In this document: positions 25,608-34,075 of the stretch, piece after piece
How the letters are laid out: each line of letters begins with the position of its first letter
How positions within the stretch are numbered: position 1 is the first letter of the stretch
Origin: Desulfotomaculum copahuensis
GTDB lineage: Bacteria; Bacillota; Desulfotomaculia; Desulfotomaculales; Desulfovirgulaceae
Direction of reading: 5' to 3'
Length of the DNA: 64,000 nucleotides
Assembly: GCF_001655685.1 (NCBI RefSeq)
Contig: NZ_LYVF01000106.1
Span: forward strand, 1 to 64,000
Notes under the pieces: model-generated
Databases searched by the model: none
What the model was told of the DNA's origin: nothing
Seen by the model: the letters and a program-made list of their open reading frames with translations, nothing else
Translations under genes and position numbers: made by a program

Positions 25608-27200
25608 TCATACGGCGGGCAGCCTGGCGTCCCGGCAAACCACATCAACCAGGACCGGTCCGGTGGAAGACAGTGCCTGGCGCAGTGTTTCATCCAACTG
25701 CCGCGGATCTTCAACCCTGAAGCCGCGGGCGCCGCAAGCCCGGGCATAGCGGCTGAAATCAGGGCCCTGGATGGTAAGGCCGAGCGGTTTTAAGCCCGCC
25801 GCCAGGGTTTTGTCCTTTTCCAGACCGTAAAGGGCGTTGTTCACCACCACTACCACAATGCCCAGGTTATATTTCACCGCAGTGGTCAATTCACCCAATG
25901 ACATCAGCATGCCTCCGTCACCGGTCAGGGCAATCACCTGCCTGGCCGGAAAGCACAAGCGGGCGGCGATTGCTGCGGGCAGGCTGCCGCCCATACTGCG
26001 CCAGCGGTGGGAAAGCAATATTGCTTGCCCCGCGGCCCGGAAATCCCGGTCGAACCAGTGCACAAACGCCCCTTCGTCCAAAGTGAGCACTGCATCTTCG
26101 GCCACGGCTTCGCTTAAGGAAGCCATCAGGCGGGCCGGGTGAAGCGGGCGTTCATTGTTTTGCCGGTCGGCGCCGCAGAGCCGGAGCAACTGTTTTTTAT
26201 CTGCGGCAATGCGTTCCGGCCAGGCCGGATCGGTCCGGTGGCCGGCCAGCTTACCGGTCAGGCGGCTGATTATGAACGGCACATCACCGGCCAGCGAATC
26301 CCAAAGATAGATATCGTTGACCTGCTCAGGCCGGGATTCAATTTGAATCGTGGCTGTTTTGGGCAAATACTTTTCTTCAAAGGAAGCTTGCCCGATGAGC
26401 AAAATGCAGTCGCAATCGGGCAGCAAAGCGGGAAGCCAGGCCTCACCAATGCCGCCCACTACTTCCGGCCAGGCGTCGGGAATCACCCCCTTGGCTTCCT
26501 GGGCCACCACCACCGCCGCCCCCCAGGCGTCAACCAGTTGCCGGATTTCCGCCACCGCTTCCTTTCCCCTTGTGCCGACCAGCACCAGGGGTTTTCCAGC
26601 CCGTTGCATCAACTCCGCCGCACGTTCCAGATCCCCGAGCAGACAGCCGCGACCGGCGGCGGTGAGCAGCGCCGGCGGCGTGCCGGGTTCGGCCTGCACC
26701 GTGCCGGACCAGAGGTCTTCCGGAATACTGAGGTGAGCGACGGTCTGCCCGAGCAGCGCCCGGGACATGGCCCGGATTAACAGGCGCAGGCCGGCCGGGG
26801 CATTGGTGACCAGTGCGGTGTAGGCGGCAAAATTTTTGAACAAACTTTGCTGATCAAAGAATTGTTTGGCCGGCGTAGCAATTTCAGGAGTGTTCACCTG
26901 TCCGGTCAGTGCCAGTACCGGGGCGCCGTCAAGGCGGGCGTCCGCCAGACCCTGCAGCAGGTTGACCGCTCCCGCGGCGCTGGCCGTGCAAACTCCCAGT
27001 CGGCCGGTCATTTTGGCTGTATAGGAGGCCATAAATGCGGCGGCGGCTTCATGGGCGGCAGCGGTATAGCCAATACCTTCTTCACGGGCCAGTGCGTCCA
27101 GAAACGGCAGAATATCGTCGCCCGTCACTCCGTATACCGTCCTTACCCCCCAGGACGCCAACTGCCGCACCATCGCCCGGGCCAGGTTGTATTGCCCCAT
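25608..27200 (-). CDS. Thiamine-diphosphate enzyme, acetolactate synthase/pyruvate oxidase-like
   Basis: A 530-residue three-domain ThDP enzyme. The N-terminal Pyr domain has the catalytic Glu in YTAAAHEAAAAFMA. The middle domain (about 185-320) contains PLVLVGTRGKE. The PP domain has GDGGMLMSLGELTTAVKYN and a downstream NNALYG, the ThDP/Mg site. ATG 27200 has AAGGAGGT upstream. The sequence LHPARLMASLSEAV is like IlvB/PoxB relatives, but no small regulatory subunit is adjacent. Substrate is not decidable; a 2-oxoacid decarboxylation or carboligation is expected. It diverges from the oxidoreductase gene. Confidence 0.85.
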   Translation of the reverse strand: MGQYNLARAMVRQLASWGVRTVYGVTGDDILPFLDALAREEGIGYTAAAHEAAAAFMASYTAKMTGRLGVCTASAAGAVNLLQGLADARLDGAPVLALTGQVNTPEIATPAKQFFDQQSLFKNFAAYTALVTNAPAGLRLLIRAMSRALLGQTVAHLSIPEDLWSGTVQAEPGTPPALLTAAGRGCLLGDLERAAELMQRAGKPLVLVGTRGKEAVAEIRQLVDAWGAAVVVAQEAKGVIPDAWPEVVGGIGEAWLPALLPDCDCILLIGQASFEEKYLPKTATIQIESRPEQVNDIYLWDSLAGDVPFIISRLTGKLAGHRTDPAWPERIAADKKQLLRLCGADRQNNERPLHPARLMASLSEAVAEDAVLTLDEGAFVHWFDRDFRAAGQAILLSHRWRSMGGSLPAAIAARLCFPARQVIALTGDGGMLMSLGELTTAVKYNLGIVVVVVNNALYGLEKDKTLAAGLKPLGLTIQGPDFSRYARACGARGFRVEDPRQLDETLRQALSSTGPVLVDVVCRDARLPAV

Positions 27201-27291
27201 TGGACATACCTCCTTGCGCAGCGATTTGTTTAAAGAATATCCTTGATCGTAATCCTGCATACTAACATAAATCCAATGAGAGGTGATCCGT

Positions 27292-28392
27292 TTGCGGAAG
27301 CTGAAAGTGGGCGTGATTGGCGCCGGAATGGCCTTTGCACGCCTGCATCACCCCGCCTATCAACAACTGGGCGACCGTTACGAAATAGCCGCCGTCTGCG
27401 ACCGGGATGCGGCAAAAGCGCGGGTCTGGGCCGGCCGGCTCAACCTGGACGAACGGAGTGTTTTCACCGATTGGCGGGAAATGCTGCGTCAAAAAGAGGA
27501 TCTGGATGTTATTGATATCATGGTACCGATCGCCTTGAATTTCGAAATTACGGAGGGTGTGGCCAAAACTCTTGCCGGGCGGCGTAAGGGAATTATTTGT
27601 GAGAAGCCGCTCGCTCCCACCCTTGAACAGGCGGAAGCATCGCGGGAACTGGCCCGGAAATACCGGATTCCGGTGATGATTGCCGAGAATTACCGCTATA
27701 ACCACGAGATTGACCTGCTCCGGGATCTGGTCCGGACCGGGCGCGCCGGCGATATTTACTACTTCATTCAAAACCGCGTGGTCGATTTCCAGGCCGATAT
27801 GCTGCAGGACAAGTTTCCGGCCACGGAATGGCGCCAGCACCCGGAGTTTCCCGGGGGTACTGTTACGGACACCGCGTTACACGACCTGGCCGGACTGCGC
27901 CATATTTTCGGTCCGGTTGACCGCCTGCAGGCCTTCGGCCGGCCGCAGGCCGCCGGTTATTCCCCTTATGCGGTGATTCAGGTCAACCTGTTGTTCAAGA
28001 GCGGCGTCACCGGTCACTTCAGCTTTTTTTGCGCCGGCCGGGAAATGCAGCGCCCCCTGATCGGACTGCGCATTTTCGGCACCAAGGGTATGATTTATCT
28101 GGAGGAGCGGGACGCGGGGACAATCAATCTGGCCTTCAACGACGGGCGCAAGGAGCAGGTTCCCTACCAGGTGCAAAGGGGTTATTATAACGAACTGCTC
28201 AACTTTTACAACGCCCTGACCGGCAGCGAACCGGTCAGCGTCACCCCCGAGATGGAATACGGCGATCTGAAAACTGTACACGACATACTGAAATCAATTG
28301 CGGAAGGGGAAATCGTGCCCGTTGACGGTGAGGATACATACCGGCCGGTTTACGCGCCGGCCCTGGGCGGACAGGCGGGCATTGTCCAGTAA
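27292..28392 (+). CDS. Gfo/Idh/MocA-family oxidoreductase
   Basis: An NAD(P)-dependent oxidoreductase. The Rossmann motif is KLKVGVIGAGMAFARLH, with the family's CEKPLAPTLEQAEA and the typical C-terminal alpha/beta domain (GTVTDTALHDLAGLRHIFGP with His/Asp at the expected catalytic area). TTG 27292 has GAGAGGTGAT five bases upstream; a GTG at 27283 is an alternative. Sugar or cyclitol-type substrates are usual for the family. No neighbouring sugar-pathway gene identifies the substrate. Confidence 0.87.
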   Translation: MRKLKVGVIGAGMAFARLHHPAYQQLGDRYEIAAVCDRDAAKARVWAGRLNLDERSVFTDWREMLRQKEDLDVIDIMVPIALNFEITEGVAKTLAGRRKGIICEKPLAPTLEQAEASRELARKYRIPVMIAENYRYNHEIDLLRDLVRTGRAGDIYYFIQNRVVDFQADMLQDKFPATEWRQHPEFPGGTVTDTALHDLAGLRHIFGPVDRLQAFGRPQAAGYSPYAVIQVNLLFKSGVTGHFSFFCAGREMQRPLIGLRIFGTKGMIYLEERDAGTINLAFNDGRKEQVPYQVQRGYYNELLNFYNALTGSEPVSVTPEMEYGDLKTVHDILKSIAEGEIVPVDGEDTYRPVYAPALGGQAGIVQ

Positions 28393-28519
28393 AGACGATT
28401 ATTTAGTACAGTCCGCCAATGAAAGGACTGGTGGCCGTACCCTGCCGTTTCAGCCATACATTCAAGAGCGGCCTGTTTACATTAACGTATAAAAATAATT
28501 TCAGGATGGTGAACAAATT

Positions 28520-29944
28520 ATGGCCTGGCAATGGATGGGCAACCTGCTACGCGGTATAACGGATGAAGCCTCGGATGATCTGATGTTCAAGATGATGAAA
28601 GACAAATACACGGATAACATGCTGATGGTGTTGTCGGTGCTCAAGCGGACGTCATTTTTCAACCTGATGGAGTTGTGGATGCGTTCCACCCAGGGGCAGC
28701 AACTGGAACGGCCGCTCGGTACCCACATGCACCTTTCCCCCTGGGAGATGCTGCTCTTAAACCCGGTGCATTTATACCGTTTTCCGGTGGAAGATCAGGT
28801 GACCATAGACACCGGCGCCGTAATCGGCCCACTGGCCGCCAAACCCCTGCAACTGCGGATCCCGGTTTATATTACAGGTATGTCGTACGGCAGCGCGCTC
28901 AGTAAAGAGGCCAAGGTGGCCCTGGCCAAGGCGGCCACTGAGACGGGTACCGCCACCAACACCGGGGAAGCAGGCTTGCTGCCCGAAGAACGCCGGGCGG
29001 CGGCAAAATTGATCGGACAGTACAACCGGGGCGGCTATTTGAATACACCGGATAAATACGGGCAGCTGGACGCCATTGAAATTCAGCTGGGCCAGGGGGC
29101 CCAGGGAGCCTCCCCGCAGCGTACGCAGGCGCGGTTTATCGAGGCCGAAATGCGGCAGGTGTTCAATTTGAAAGAAGGCCAGGATTCCGTGCTGCATTCC
29201 CGCATTCCAGGTGTCAACAGTACGCAGGATTTTATTTCACTGGTCGGGCGGCTGAAGGAAGAAACCGGCGTGCCGGTGGGGGTCAAGATGGCCGCCTCGC
29301 ATTATTTGGAACATGAACTGGCGATCGCCATACAGGCCGGAGTGGATTTTGTCACGGTGGACGGGGCCGAAGGGGGCACTCACGGGGCCTCGCCCTCATC
29401 GGAAGATGATCTTGGCCTGCCCGCCATCTACGCCATTGCCCGTGCGCGCCGTTTTCTGGACGGACAGGGCCAGAAGGGGCGCATCTCCTTGCTGGCAGGC
29501 GGAGGGTTGTTCACCCCCGGGCACTTTGTGAAGGCGCTGGCCCTGGGGGCGGATGCCGTCTATATCGGCACTGCCGCCGTACTGGCCCTGGTATCCCAGC
29601 AAATAACCAAAGTGGCCCCAACCGAGCCGCCCACCCAGTTGGTGCTGCAAACAGGCCGGATGCGGGATGAATTTGACCCCGCCCTGGGTGCTGCTTCGGT
29701 GGTCAACTTTTTAAAGGTGGCCGTGCAGGAAATGACCTCCCTGATGTACGCCCTGGGCAAGACAGCCGTCCGTGAACTGGATGCCACCGACCTGTGCTGC
29801 CTGGATCCGTGGCTGGCCAAAGCGCTCGGCGTGGCCTACGCCGGTGTGCCGCCGGCCGCTCAGGCGGATTATTATCAACACATGAATTTTGCCGGCTGGA
29901 GCCGGGAAGCCGGTCAATCCGGGATGCAGGAGCAAATACACTGA
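28520..29944 (+). CDS. GltB-like FMN-binding glutamate synthase domain protein
   Basis: A 474-residue TIM barrel of the glutamate-synthase central/FMN family. Marks: PVYITGMSYGSALSKEAKVALAKAA, NTGEAGLLPEE, IEIQLGQGAQGASP, FVTVDGAEGGTHGASP and LLAGGGLFTPGHFVKALALGADAVYIGTAA (the last shown here as separate parts of one block). No amidotransferase domain and no clear 3Fe-4S Cys set is seen. A 60-residue N-terminal helix region precedes the barrel. It may work as an archaeal-type stand-alone GltB-like oxidoreductase, but the substrate is not certain. Confidence 0.85.
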   Translation: MAWQWMGNLLRGITDEASDDLMFKMMKDKYTDNMLMVLSVLKRTSFFNLMELWMRSTQGQQLERPLGTHMHLSPWEMLLLNPVHLYRFPVEDQVTIDTGAVIGPLAAKPLQLRIPVYITGMSYGSALSKEAKVALAKAATETGTATNTGEAGLLPEERRAAAKLIGQYNRGGYLNTPDKYGQLDAIEIQLGQGAQGASPQRTQARFIEAEMRQVFNLKEGQDSVLHSRIPGVNSTQDFISLVGRLKEETGVPVGVKMAASHYLEHELAIAIQAGVDFVTVDGAEGGTHGASPSSEDDLGLPAIYAIARARRFLDGQGQKGRISLLAGGGLFTPGHFVKALALGADAVYIGTAAVLALVSQQITKVAPTEPPTQLVLQTGRMRDEFDPALGAASVVNFLKVAVQEMTSLMYALGKTAVRELDATDLCCLDPWLAKALGVAYAGVPPAAQADYYQHMNFAGWSREAGQSGMQEQIH

Positions 29945-29953
29945 ACAGCTGAA

Positions 29954-30000
29954 AGCGGCAAGGACGGCGGCATTTTCTTATGCCGCCGTCCTTGCTTTTA
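29954..30000 (+). terminator. Strong Rho-independent terminator
   Basis: GCAAGGACGGCGGCAT pairs fully with ATGCCGCCGTCCTTGC across a six-base loop and is followed by TTTTA. It marks the end of the ordinary region before the biosynthetic operon. Confidence 0.92.
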
Positions 30001-30630
30001 ACCAAAACCGGCCGGGACACCACCCGGCCATTATTATCGGAGACAGTGAGACGTAACGACAAAAATGCATATTATTCGACAATATTTAAACCTTGTTAAA
30101 AGTTAATATGATCATTGCCCGAAACTAGTACCAATGGATTTTTGAAAATGATACTACTGTCGCTTTCCTACAGTATGTTAAGTGTCATATGCCTATTATC
30201 CAGGACAATAGTTCCATATCTGATCTTTAATGAAAATTTAAATATTATTTTACAAAAATCTAATACCATTTTAACAGGTTATGTTTATAATCAAATCCGT
30301 GCTTGTGCGATGTCGTGTAAAGTGCTTCTTGCAATCTTTTTCAACGCAATGCGCAGTAGTAACAGATACAATGTGCCGCGTATGAAATTTTATGCTTGTA
30401 GGTGCATTGGGCGCTATCGCGATGTGACAGGGAGAGGGTGATATCTACAGCGGCAGAGTGAACGATTGTCTGGAATGAAATACGAACCATCATCAAGTAA
30501 TTTGGCGAATCGAGCCACGTAATACGGGTTACTTATTTTATTACCGCTGTTAAAGTGGTTACTATTTTAACTTTTTCTCTTGAAGCTAGGTTTGTTCTGG
30601 CATTGTAAAGAATGATAAGGAGTCGAGATT
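30001..30630. other. A+T-rich gene-poor leader region before the operon
   Basis: About 560 of these 630 bases are visibly richer in A and T than both flanks. One 108-codon open frame (30115-30441) has no ribosome site, no domain and a codon mix unlike its neighbours, so I do not call it. No T-box motif (GGGTGGxACCGCG type) or riboswitch core was found. The promoter of the long operon should be here; a weak TTGAAG-N18-TGTAAA (30580-30609) is the only candidate I could see. Near-repeats at 30527-30569 hint at an old insertion-element end. Confidence 0.6.
30527..30569. repeat. Two imperfect direct repeats, possible IS end remnant
   Basis: GGTTACTTATTTTA (30527-30540) and GGTTACTATTTTA (30557-30569) are direct near-copies 16 bases apart. 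Repeated short motifs at the tips are a feature of IS21-like elements, but no istA/istB coding sequence remains. The link is inference. Confidence 0.4.
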
Positions 30631-31542
30631 ATGCCAGAGGGAAAATTTACTCACTCCATAGTAAAAAGAAATAACCCCGCTCTTGAAATGATTCTAGGTG
30701 CAGAAGGTGAAAAAAGTCTCTGGTGTGGACCCTGTGCGGTCGAATCACGTGAGCAGGTACTGGAAACAGCTGCTTTCTTAAAGAGCATGGGGGTGCGCAT
30801 TTTACGCGGCGGCGCATTTAAACCCAGGACTTCACCGCGCAGTTTTCAGGGTCTGGGGGAAAAAGCCCTGGTCTGGCTTGCCCAGGCAAGGGAAAAATAC
30901 GGCCTGCATGTTGTTTCCGAAGTGATGGATCCGGCGGATATTCCCTTGATGGCACACTATGTGGATGTCTTGCAGATCGGCGCCCGCAACATGCAAAACT
31001 ACTCTTTGCTCAAAAAGCTCGCCCGGCAGGACAAGCCGGTATTGTTGAAAAGAGGGCCGGCCGCCACCGTGGAAGAGTTCATTCTGGCTGCGGAGTATAT
31101 TTTAAGCGGCGGACGGGCCGGAGTAATCCTGTGCGAACGGGGTATCCGCACTTTTGAACGCTATACCAGGAACACGCTGGATCTTTCCTGTGTGGCCCTG
31201 GTCAAGCAGTTTACCTACCTGCCCATCATTGTCGATCTTTCCCATTCGCTGGGCCGCAAGGATATTATGGCTCCCCTGGCGCGGGCGGCGCTGGCCTGCG
31301 GCGCGGACGGCCTGATGATGGAAGTGCATCCCGAGCCGGCCAAGGCGCTCTGTGACGGCCAGCAAAGCCTTGATTTTGCCCAGTTTCAGGCGCTGCTGGC
31401 TGAAACTGGCTGTTTCGGGTTTCACGGACGGAAAAGGGGCCGGGTGATTCCGCTCTGGAGTTCCCGTGTGAATGCCTGGAATGAAGCCGGTGGATTGCGG
31501 AAGACGGAAAACGGTACTGCCGGAACAAAGGGGGGTGAATAG
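30631..31542 (+). CDS. aroF: DAHP synthase, type I-beta, without regulatory domain
   Basis: It condenses phosphoenolpyruvate and erythrose-4-phosphate to DAHP, the first step to chorismate. The barrel carries GPCAVESREQV, LRGGAFKPRTSPRSFQGLG, VVSEVMDP, LQIGARNMQNYSLLKKLA, PVLLKRGPAATVEEFILAAEYI (parts) and LSHSLGRKD. The usual AGPC is WCGPC. The catalytic core starts after only about 30 residues; the N-terminal ferredoxin-like feedback domain or an ACT/chorismate-mutase domain is missing, so the enzyme is probably not feedback-controlled. AAGGAG lies before ATG 30631. It is the first gene of the operon and suggests a need for shikimate-derived material. Confidence 0.92.
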   Translation: MPEGKFTHSIVKRNNPALEMILGAEGEKSLWCGPCAVESREQVLETAAFLKSMGVRILRGGAFKPRTSPRSFQGLGEKALVWLAQAREKYGLHVVSEVMDPADIPLMAHYVDVLQIGARNMQNYSLLKKLARQDKPVLLKRGPAATVEEFILAAEYILSGGRAGVILCERGIRTFERYTRNTLDLSCVALVKQFTYLPIIVDLSHSLGRKDIMAPLARAALACGADGLMMEVHPEPAKALCDGQQSLDFAQFQALLAETGCFGFHGRKRGRVIPLWSSRVNAWNEAGGLRKTENGTAGTKGGE

Positions 31543-31544
31543 TC

Positions 31545-32768
31545 TTGTCCAGCAGTTACAGTCTGGCGTTTAACTGGGATGAAGGACTGATTGATGATTG
31601 CGCCCGCCTGAACAAGACAGGCCGCGGCATCCAGGTGGGCGAGTTTTTTGGTTCATTGCGTTTTTCGCCGGTGGGCAGCGGCCGCCCCGGCATGTATCTG
31701 GCCGGGGTGGATTTTGAACAGGCCGCCCGGCAGGTCGCTCTGATGCACGCACGGGGGATCCGGTTTGCCTACATAGCCAATGCCCCCTGTTTGGGCAACC
31801 GCGAGTTCAAGAATGATTACGCCGCCCGGTTGCTGGCCTTTTTTGATCAAATCGTCAACGGTTTGGGCGCGGACACGGTGGTACTAACTGTGCCCTACCT
31901 GATTGAAATGGTCAAACGTAATTTCCCCCGGGTCGGGGTGAAGGCTTCAGTAATCGCGCATATCAACAGTATTCCCCTGTTGATGCACTTTCAGGAACTG
32001 GGCGTGGATATGATTGTTCTTGATTACATGCAAAACCGCAATTTCCCCTTTCTGCGGGAGGCGGTAAAGGCCGCGCGGGTGCCCCTGGAACTGCACACCA
32101 ACGACTGCTGTCTTTACGGCTGCCCCTACCGGCAGTATCACTACAACATTAACGGCCATGCCGATCAAGAAGACTACCTTTCCCGGGCAAATTCCATCCA
32201 GGTGGATTATTGCCTGCTTAAATGCGGCCTGTACTTCTACCGCCATCCGGAAGAATTGATCAAATCACGCTGGATCAGGCCGGAAGATGTGGAAGTATAC
32301 GAACGGATCGGAATCAACCACTTTAAGGGCGGGAACCGCCAGTGGGAGCGGGAAAGGTTGCGCCGGTTGGCCGGAGCCTACCTGGCCCGGCGCTGGGACG
32401 GGAACCTGCTGGAACTGCTGGCCGTGGCCCGCACGGAGGTGGGTGAAACAAACGCTAAAAAACCGCCGGGGATGTCCGGCCGGGAATGGGAGCAGGCGCT
32501 GGACTTCCGCGCCGGCCTGCGGCCGGGCGTGCCCGTGGAACTGGACAACCGGGCACTGGACGGTTTCCTGGAGCATTTTTTCACTCAGGACTGCCAGCTT
32601 GCCTGCGGGCGGTGCCGTTATTGCGCTTCCGTCGCCGAACGGGCGGTCCGGATCAACGAGCCGGATGCGCTTGAACAGTGGCTTTCGCTTCAAGAGTCCC
32701 GGGCGGCCGAATTGGCCGCGGGTGCTGGACAGGCTCAGGGGGGGACCGGCAAATGCATATTGCGTTGA
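31545..32768 (+). CDS. U32-family protein no. 1 with extra Cys-rich tail
   Basis: A 407-residue TIM-barrel protein of the U32 (PrtC-like) superfamily. Known members UbiU/UbiV, RlhA and TrhP are [4Fe-4S] proteins for O2-independent hydroxylation (established). Here Cys 188, 189, 193, 223 and 227 lie in LHTNDCCLYGCPYRQYHY and DYCLLKCGLYFY, followed by the family-like RPEDVEVYERIGINHFKGGNR. The tail adds CQLACGRCRYC (Cys 350, 354, 357, 360), a possible second metal site. TTG 31545 starts three bases after the DAHP synthase stop and has GGGGGG upstream. Proteolysis is unlikely; a hydroxylation role is inference. Confidence 0.78.
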   Translation: MSSSYSLAFNWDEGLIDDCARLNKTGRGIQVGEFFGSLRFSPVGSGRPGMYLAGVDFEQAARQVALMHARGIRFAYIANAPCLGNREFKNDYAARLLAFFDQIVNGLGADTVVLTVPYLIEMVKRNFPRVGVKASVIAHINSIPLLMHFQELGVDMIVLDYMQNRNFPFLREAVKAARVPLELHTNDCCLYGCPYRQYHYNINGHADQEDYLSRANSIQVDYCLLKCGLYFYRHPEELIKSRWIRPEDVEVYERIGINHFKGGNRQWERERLRRLAGAYLARRWDGNLLELLAVARTEVGETNAKKPPGMSGREWEQALDFRAGLRPGVPVELDNRALDGFLEHFFTQDCQLACGRCRYCASVAERAVRINEPDALEQWLSLQESRAAELAAGAGQAQGGTGKCILR

Positions 32769-34075
32769 TCGAAGAATGGTTTTCGCTGCATCAAGGGGGC
32801 ATGGAGCGGGTAAAAAACCTGGCCATCGCCCTGGCCCGGAGCGGGCAGCGGGTGGATGTATTCTGTCTGGCCCTGACTTCCGCCCCGGCGGAACACTCTG
32901 ATTTCGGCACGGGATTATCCAATTTAAGAGTGCATATGCTGCCCCTGCGGGAATTGATGGGGGAGGGCGGTACACTGCCGGCGGCGGTGGCCGAAGAGTT
33001 GGGCGGTCCGACGGCTTTCCCTACGGAATTGATTCAAGAGTGGTTGTGGCCCTTTCCGGCCGGCAACGAAAGCGTGCTGGAGCGGGCCACCGCCAGGCTG
33101 TCCGGATTGCTCAAGGATTGCGGGGCGGAAGTGGTCCAGATCAGCGACGCCGTTTGCTGGTTCGGTCCGGGGATCAGGGAAAAAACCGGCCTCCCCTGTT
33201 CTGTGCTGTTGCAGTCGTATCCGATTAGTGCGGCGGAATACCTGCACTTCAGTGAATTTTTAAATCTGGCCGGCAAAGAAACCCTGGACGGACCGGCGCT
33301 GCATAAAGAGCTGGGCCGTTGTCTCAATTCCTACGATGCCATTTGGGCCGTCAGCCGTTATTTCGCCGGGCGGGGTGTGTCCGAACTGGGTCTTGAACCG
33401 GAAAAAATCAAGATTCATTATGCCGGCGTGTGGCTTGACGAGTTTGCCGCAGAAGCGGCACCGGGGTTCCGGGAGGAGTTGATCCGCTCGGCATTTGGCG
33501 GGGATAGGCCGGAACACCGGATCGTACTCTTCCTCGGGCGGCTGGAAGCCACCAAAGGGGCGCACCACCTGTTGTCAGCCTTTCCCCTGGTGCTGGAAAG
33601 CTTTCCGCAGGCACTGCTGATTATTGCCGGAAAAAGTTTTATGTATCAGCAGTATTCGGACATCCTGGAGTACCTGGCCACCAACATGTTGATTGACGAC
33701 CGGGTCAGGCTGATTGGCCACGTGCAGGGTGAGTACCGGAAAAATGTTTATGCTTGTGCGGATGTTTTTGTGAACCCGCTGGTGGTGGCGGAAAGCGCCG
33801 GCATTGTCATGGTCGAGGCGATGGCTTCCGCTTGTCCGGTGGTTGCCCCCGCACTGGGTTATCATGATGAAATCATCACTTCCCGGCGGGGTTTGCTTTA
33901 TCCGGCTTACGACACCAGGGCCATGGCAGACGCTATTTGCACACTGCTGGCGGATCAGCAGCGGTGCAGCGAGATGGGGCAAAGCGGCCGTGCCTTCGTG
34001 GAAGCGGAGTTGACCTGGGAGCATCAGGCCGGCCGGGCCGTGCAACTGTTTTCGGAAATGAGGTCATTGCTTTGA
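32753..34075 (+). CDS. GT4-family glycosyltransferase
   Basis: A 440-residue GT-B glycosyltransferase. The N-terminal half opens MHIALIEEWFSLHQGGMERV, the donor half has VLFLGRLEATKGAHHLLSAF, VRLIGHVQGEYRKNVYACADVFVNP (in parts) and ESAGIVMVEAMASACPVVAP with the EX7E pattern. Members transfer sugars such as GlcNAc, Man or Glc from nucleotide donors. ATG 32753 lies inside the end of the U32 gene (16-base overlap), so it is coupled. With the PIG-L deacetylase at 55862 it could add and then N-deacetylate an amino sugar. Confidence 0.88.
   Translation: MHIALIEEWFSLHQGGMERVKNLAIALARSGQRVDVFCLALTSAPAEHSDFGTGLSNLRVHMLPLRELMGEGGTLPAAVAEELGGPTAFPTELIQEWLWPFPAGNESVLERATARLSGLLKDCGAEVVQISDAVCWFGPGIREKTGLPCSVLLQSYPISAAEYLHFSEFLNLAGKETLDGPALHKELGRCLNSYDAIWAVSRYFAGRGVSELGLEPEKIKIHYAGVWLDEFAAEAAPGFREELIRSAFGGDRPEHRIVLFLGRLEATKGAHHLLSAFPLVLESFPQALLIIAGKSFMYQQYSDILEYLATNMLIDDRVRLIGHVQGEYRKNVYACADVFVNPLVVAESAGIVMVEAMASACPVVAPALGYHDEIITSRRGLLYPAYDTRAMADAICTLLADQQRCSEMGQSGRAFVEAELTWEHQAGRAVQLFSEMRSLL

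Noticed and set aside
30115-30441. 108-codon open frame in the A+T-rich spacer
   Set aside because: No ribosome site, no recognisable domain, low-complexity hydrophobic start and Cys-rich basic end; probably chance in A+T-rich DNA.
30001-30630. T-box or tryptophan-type leader before the DAHP synthase
   Set aside because: I looked for the T-box consensus, tandem aromatic codons and a leader terminator and found none.
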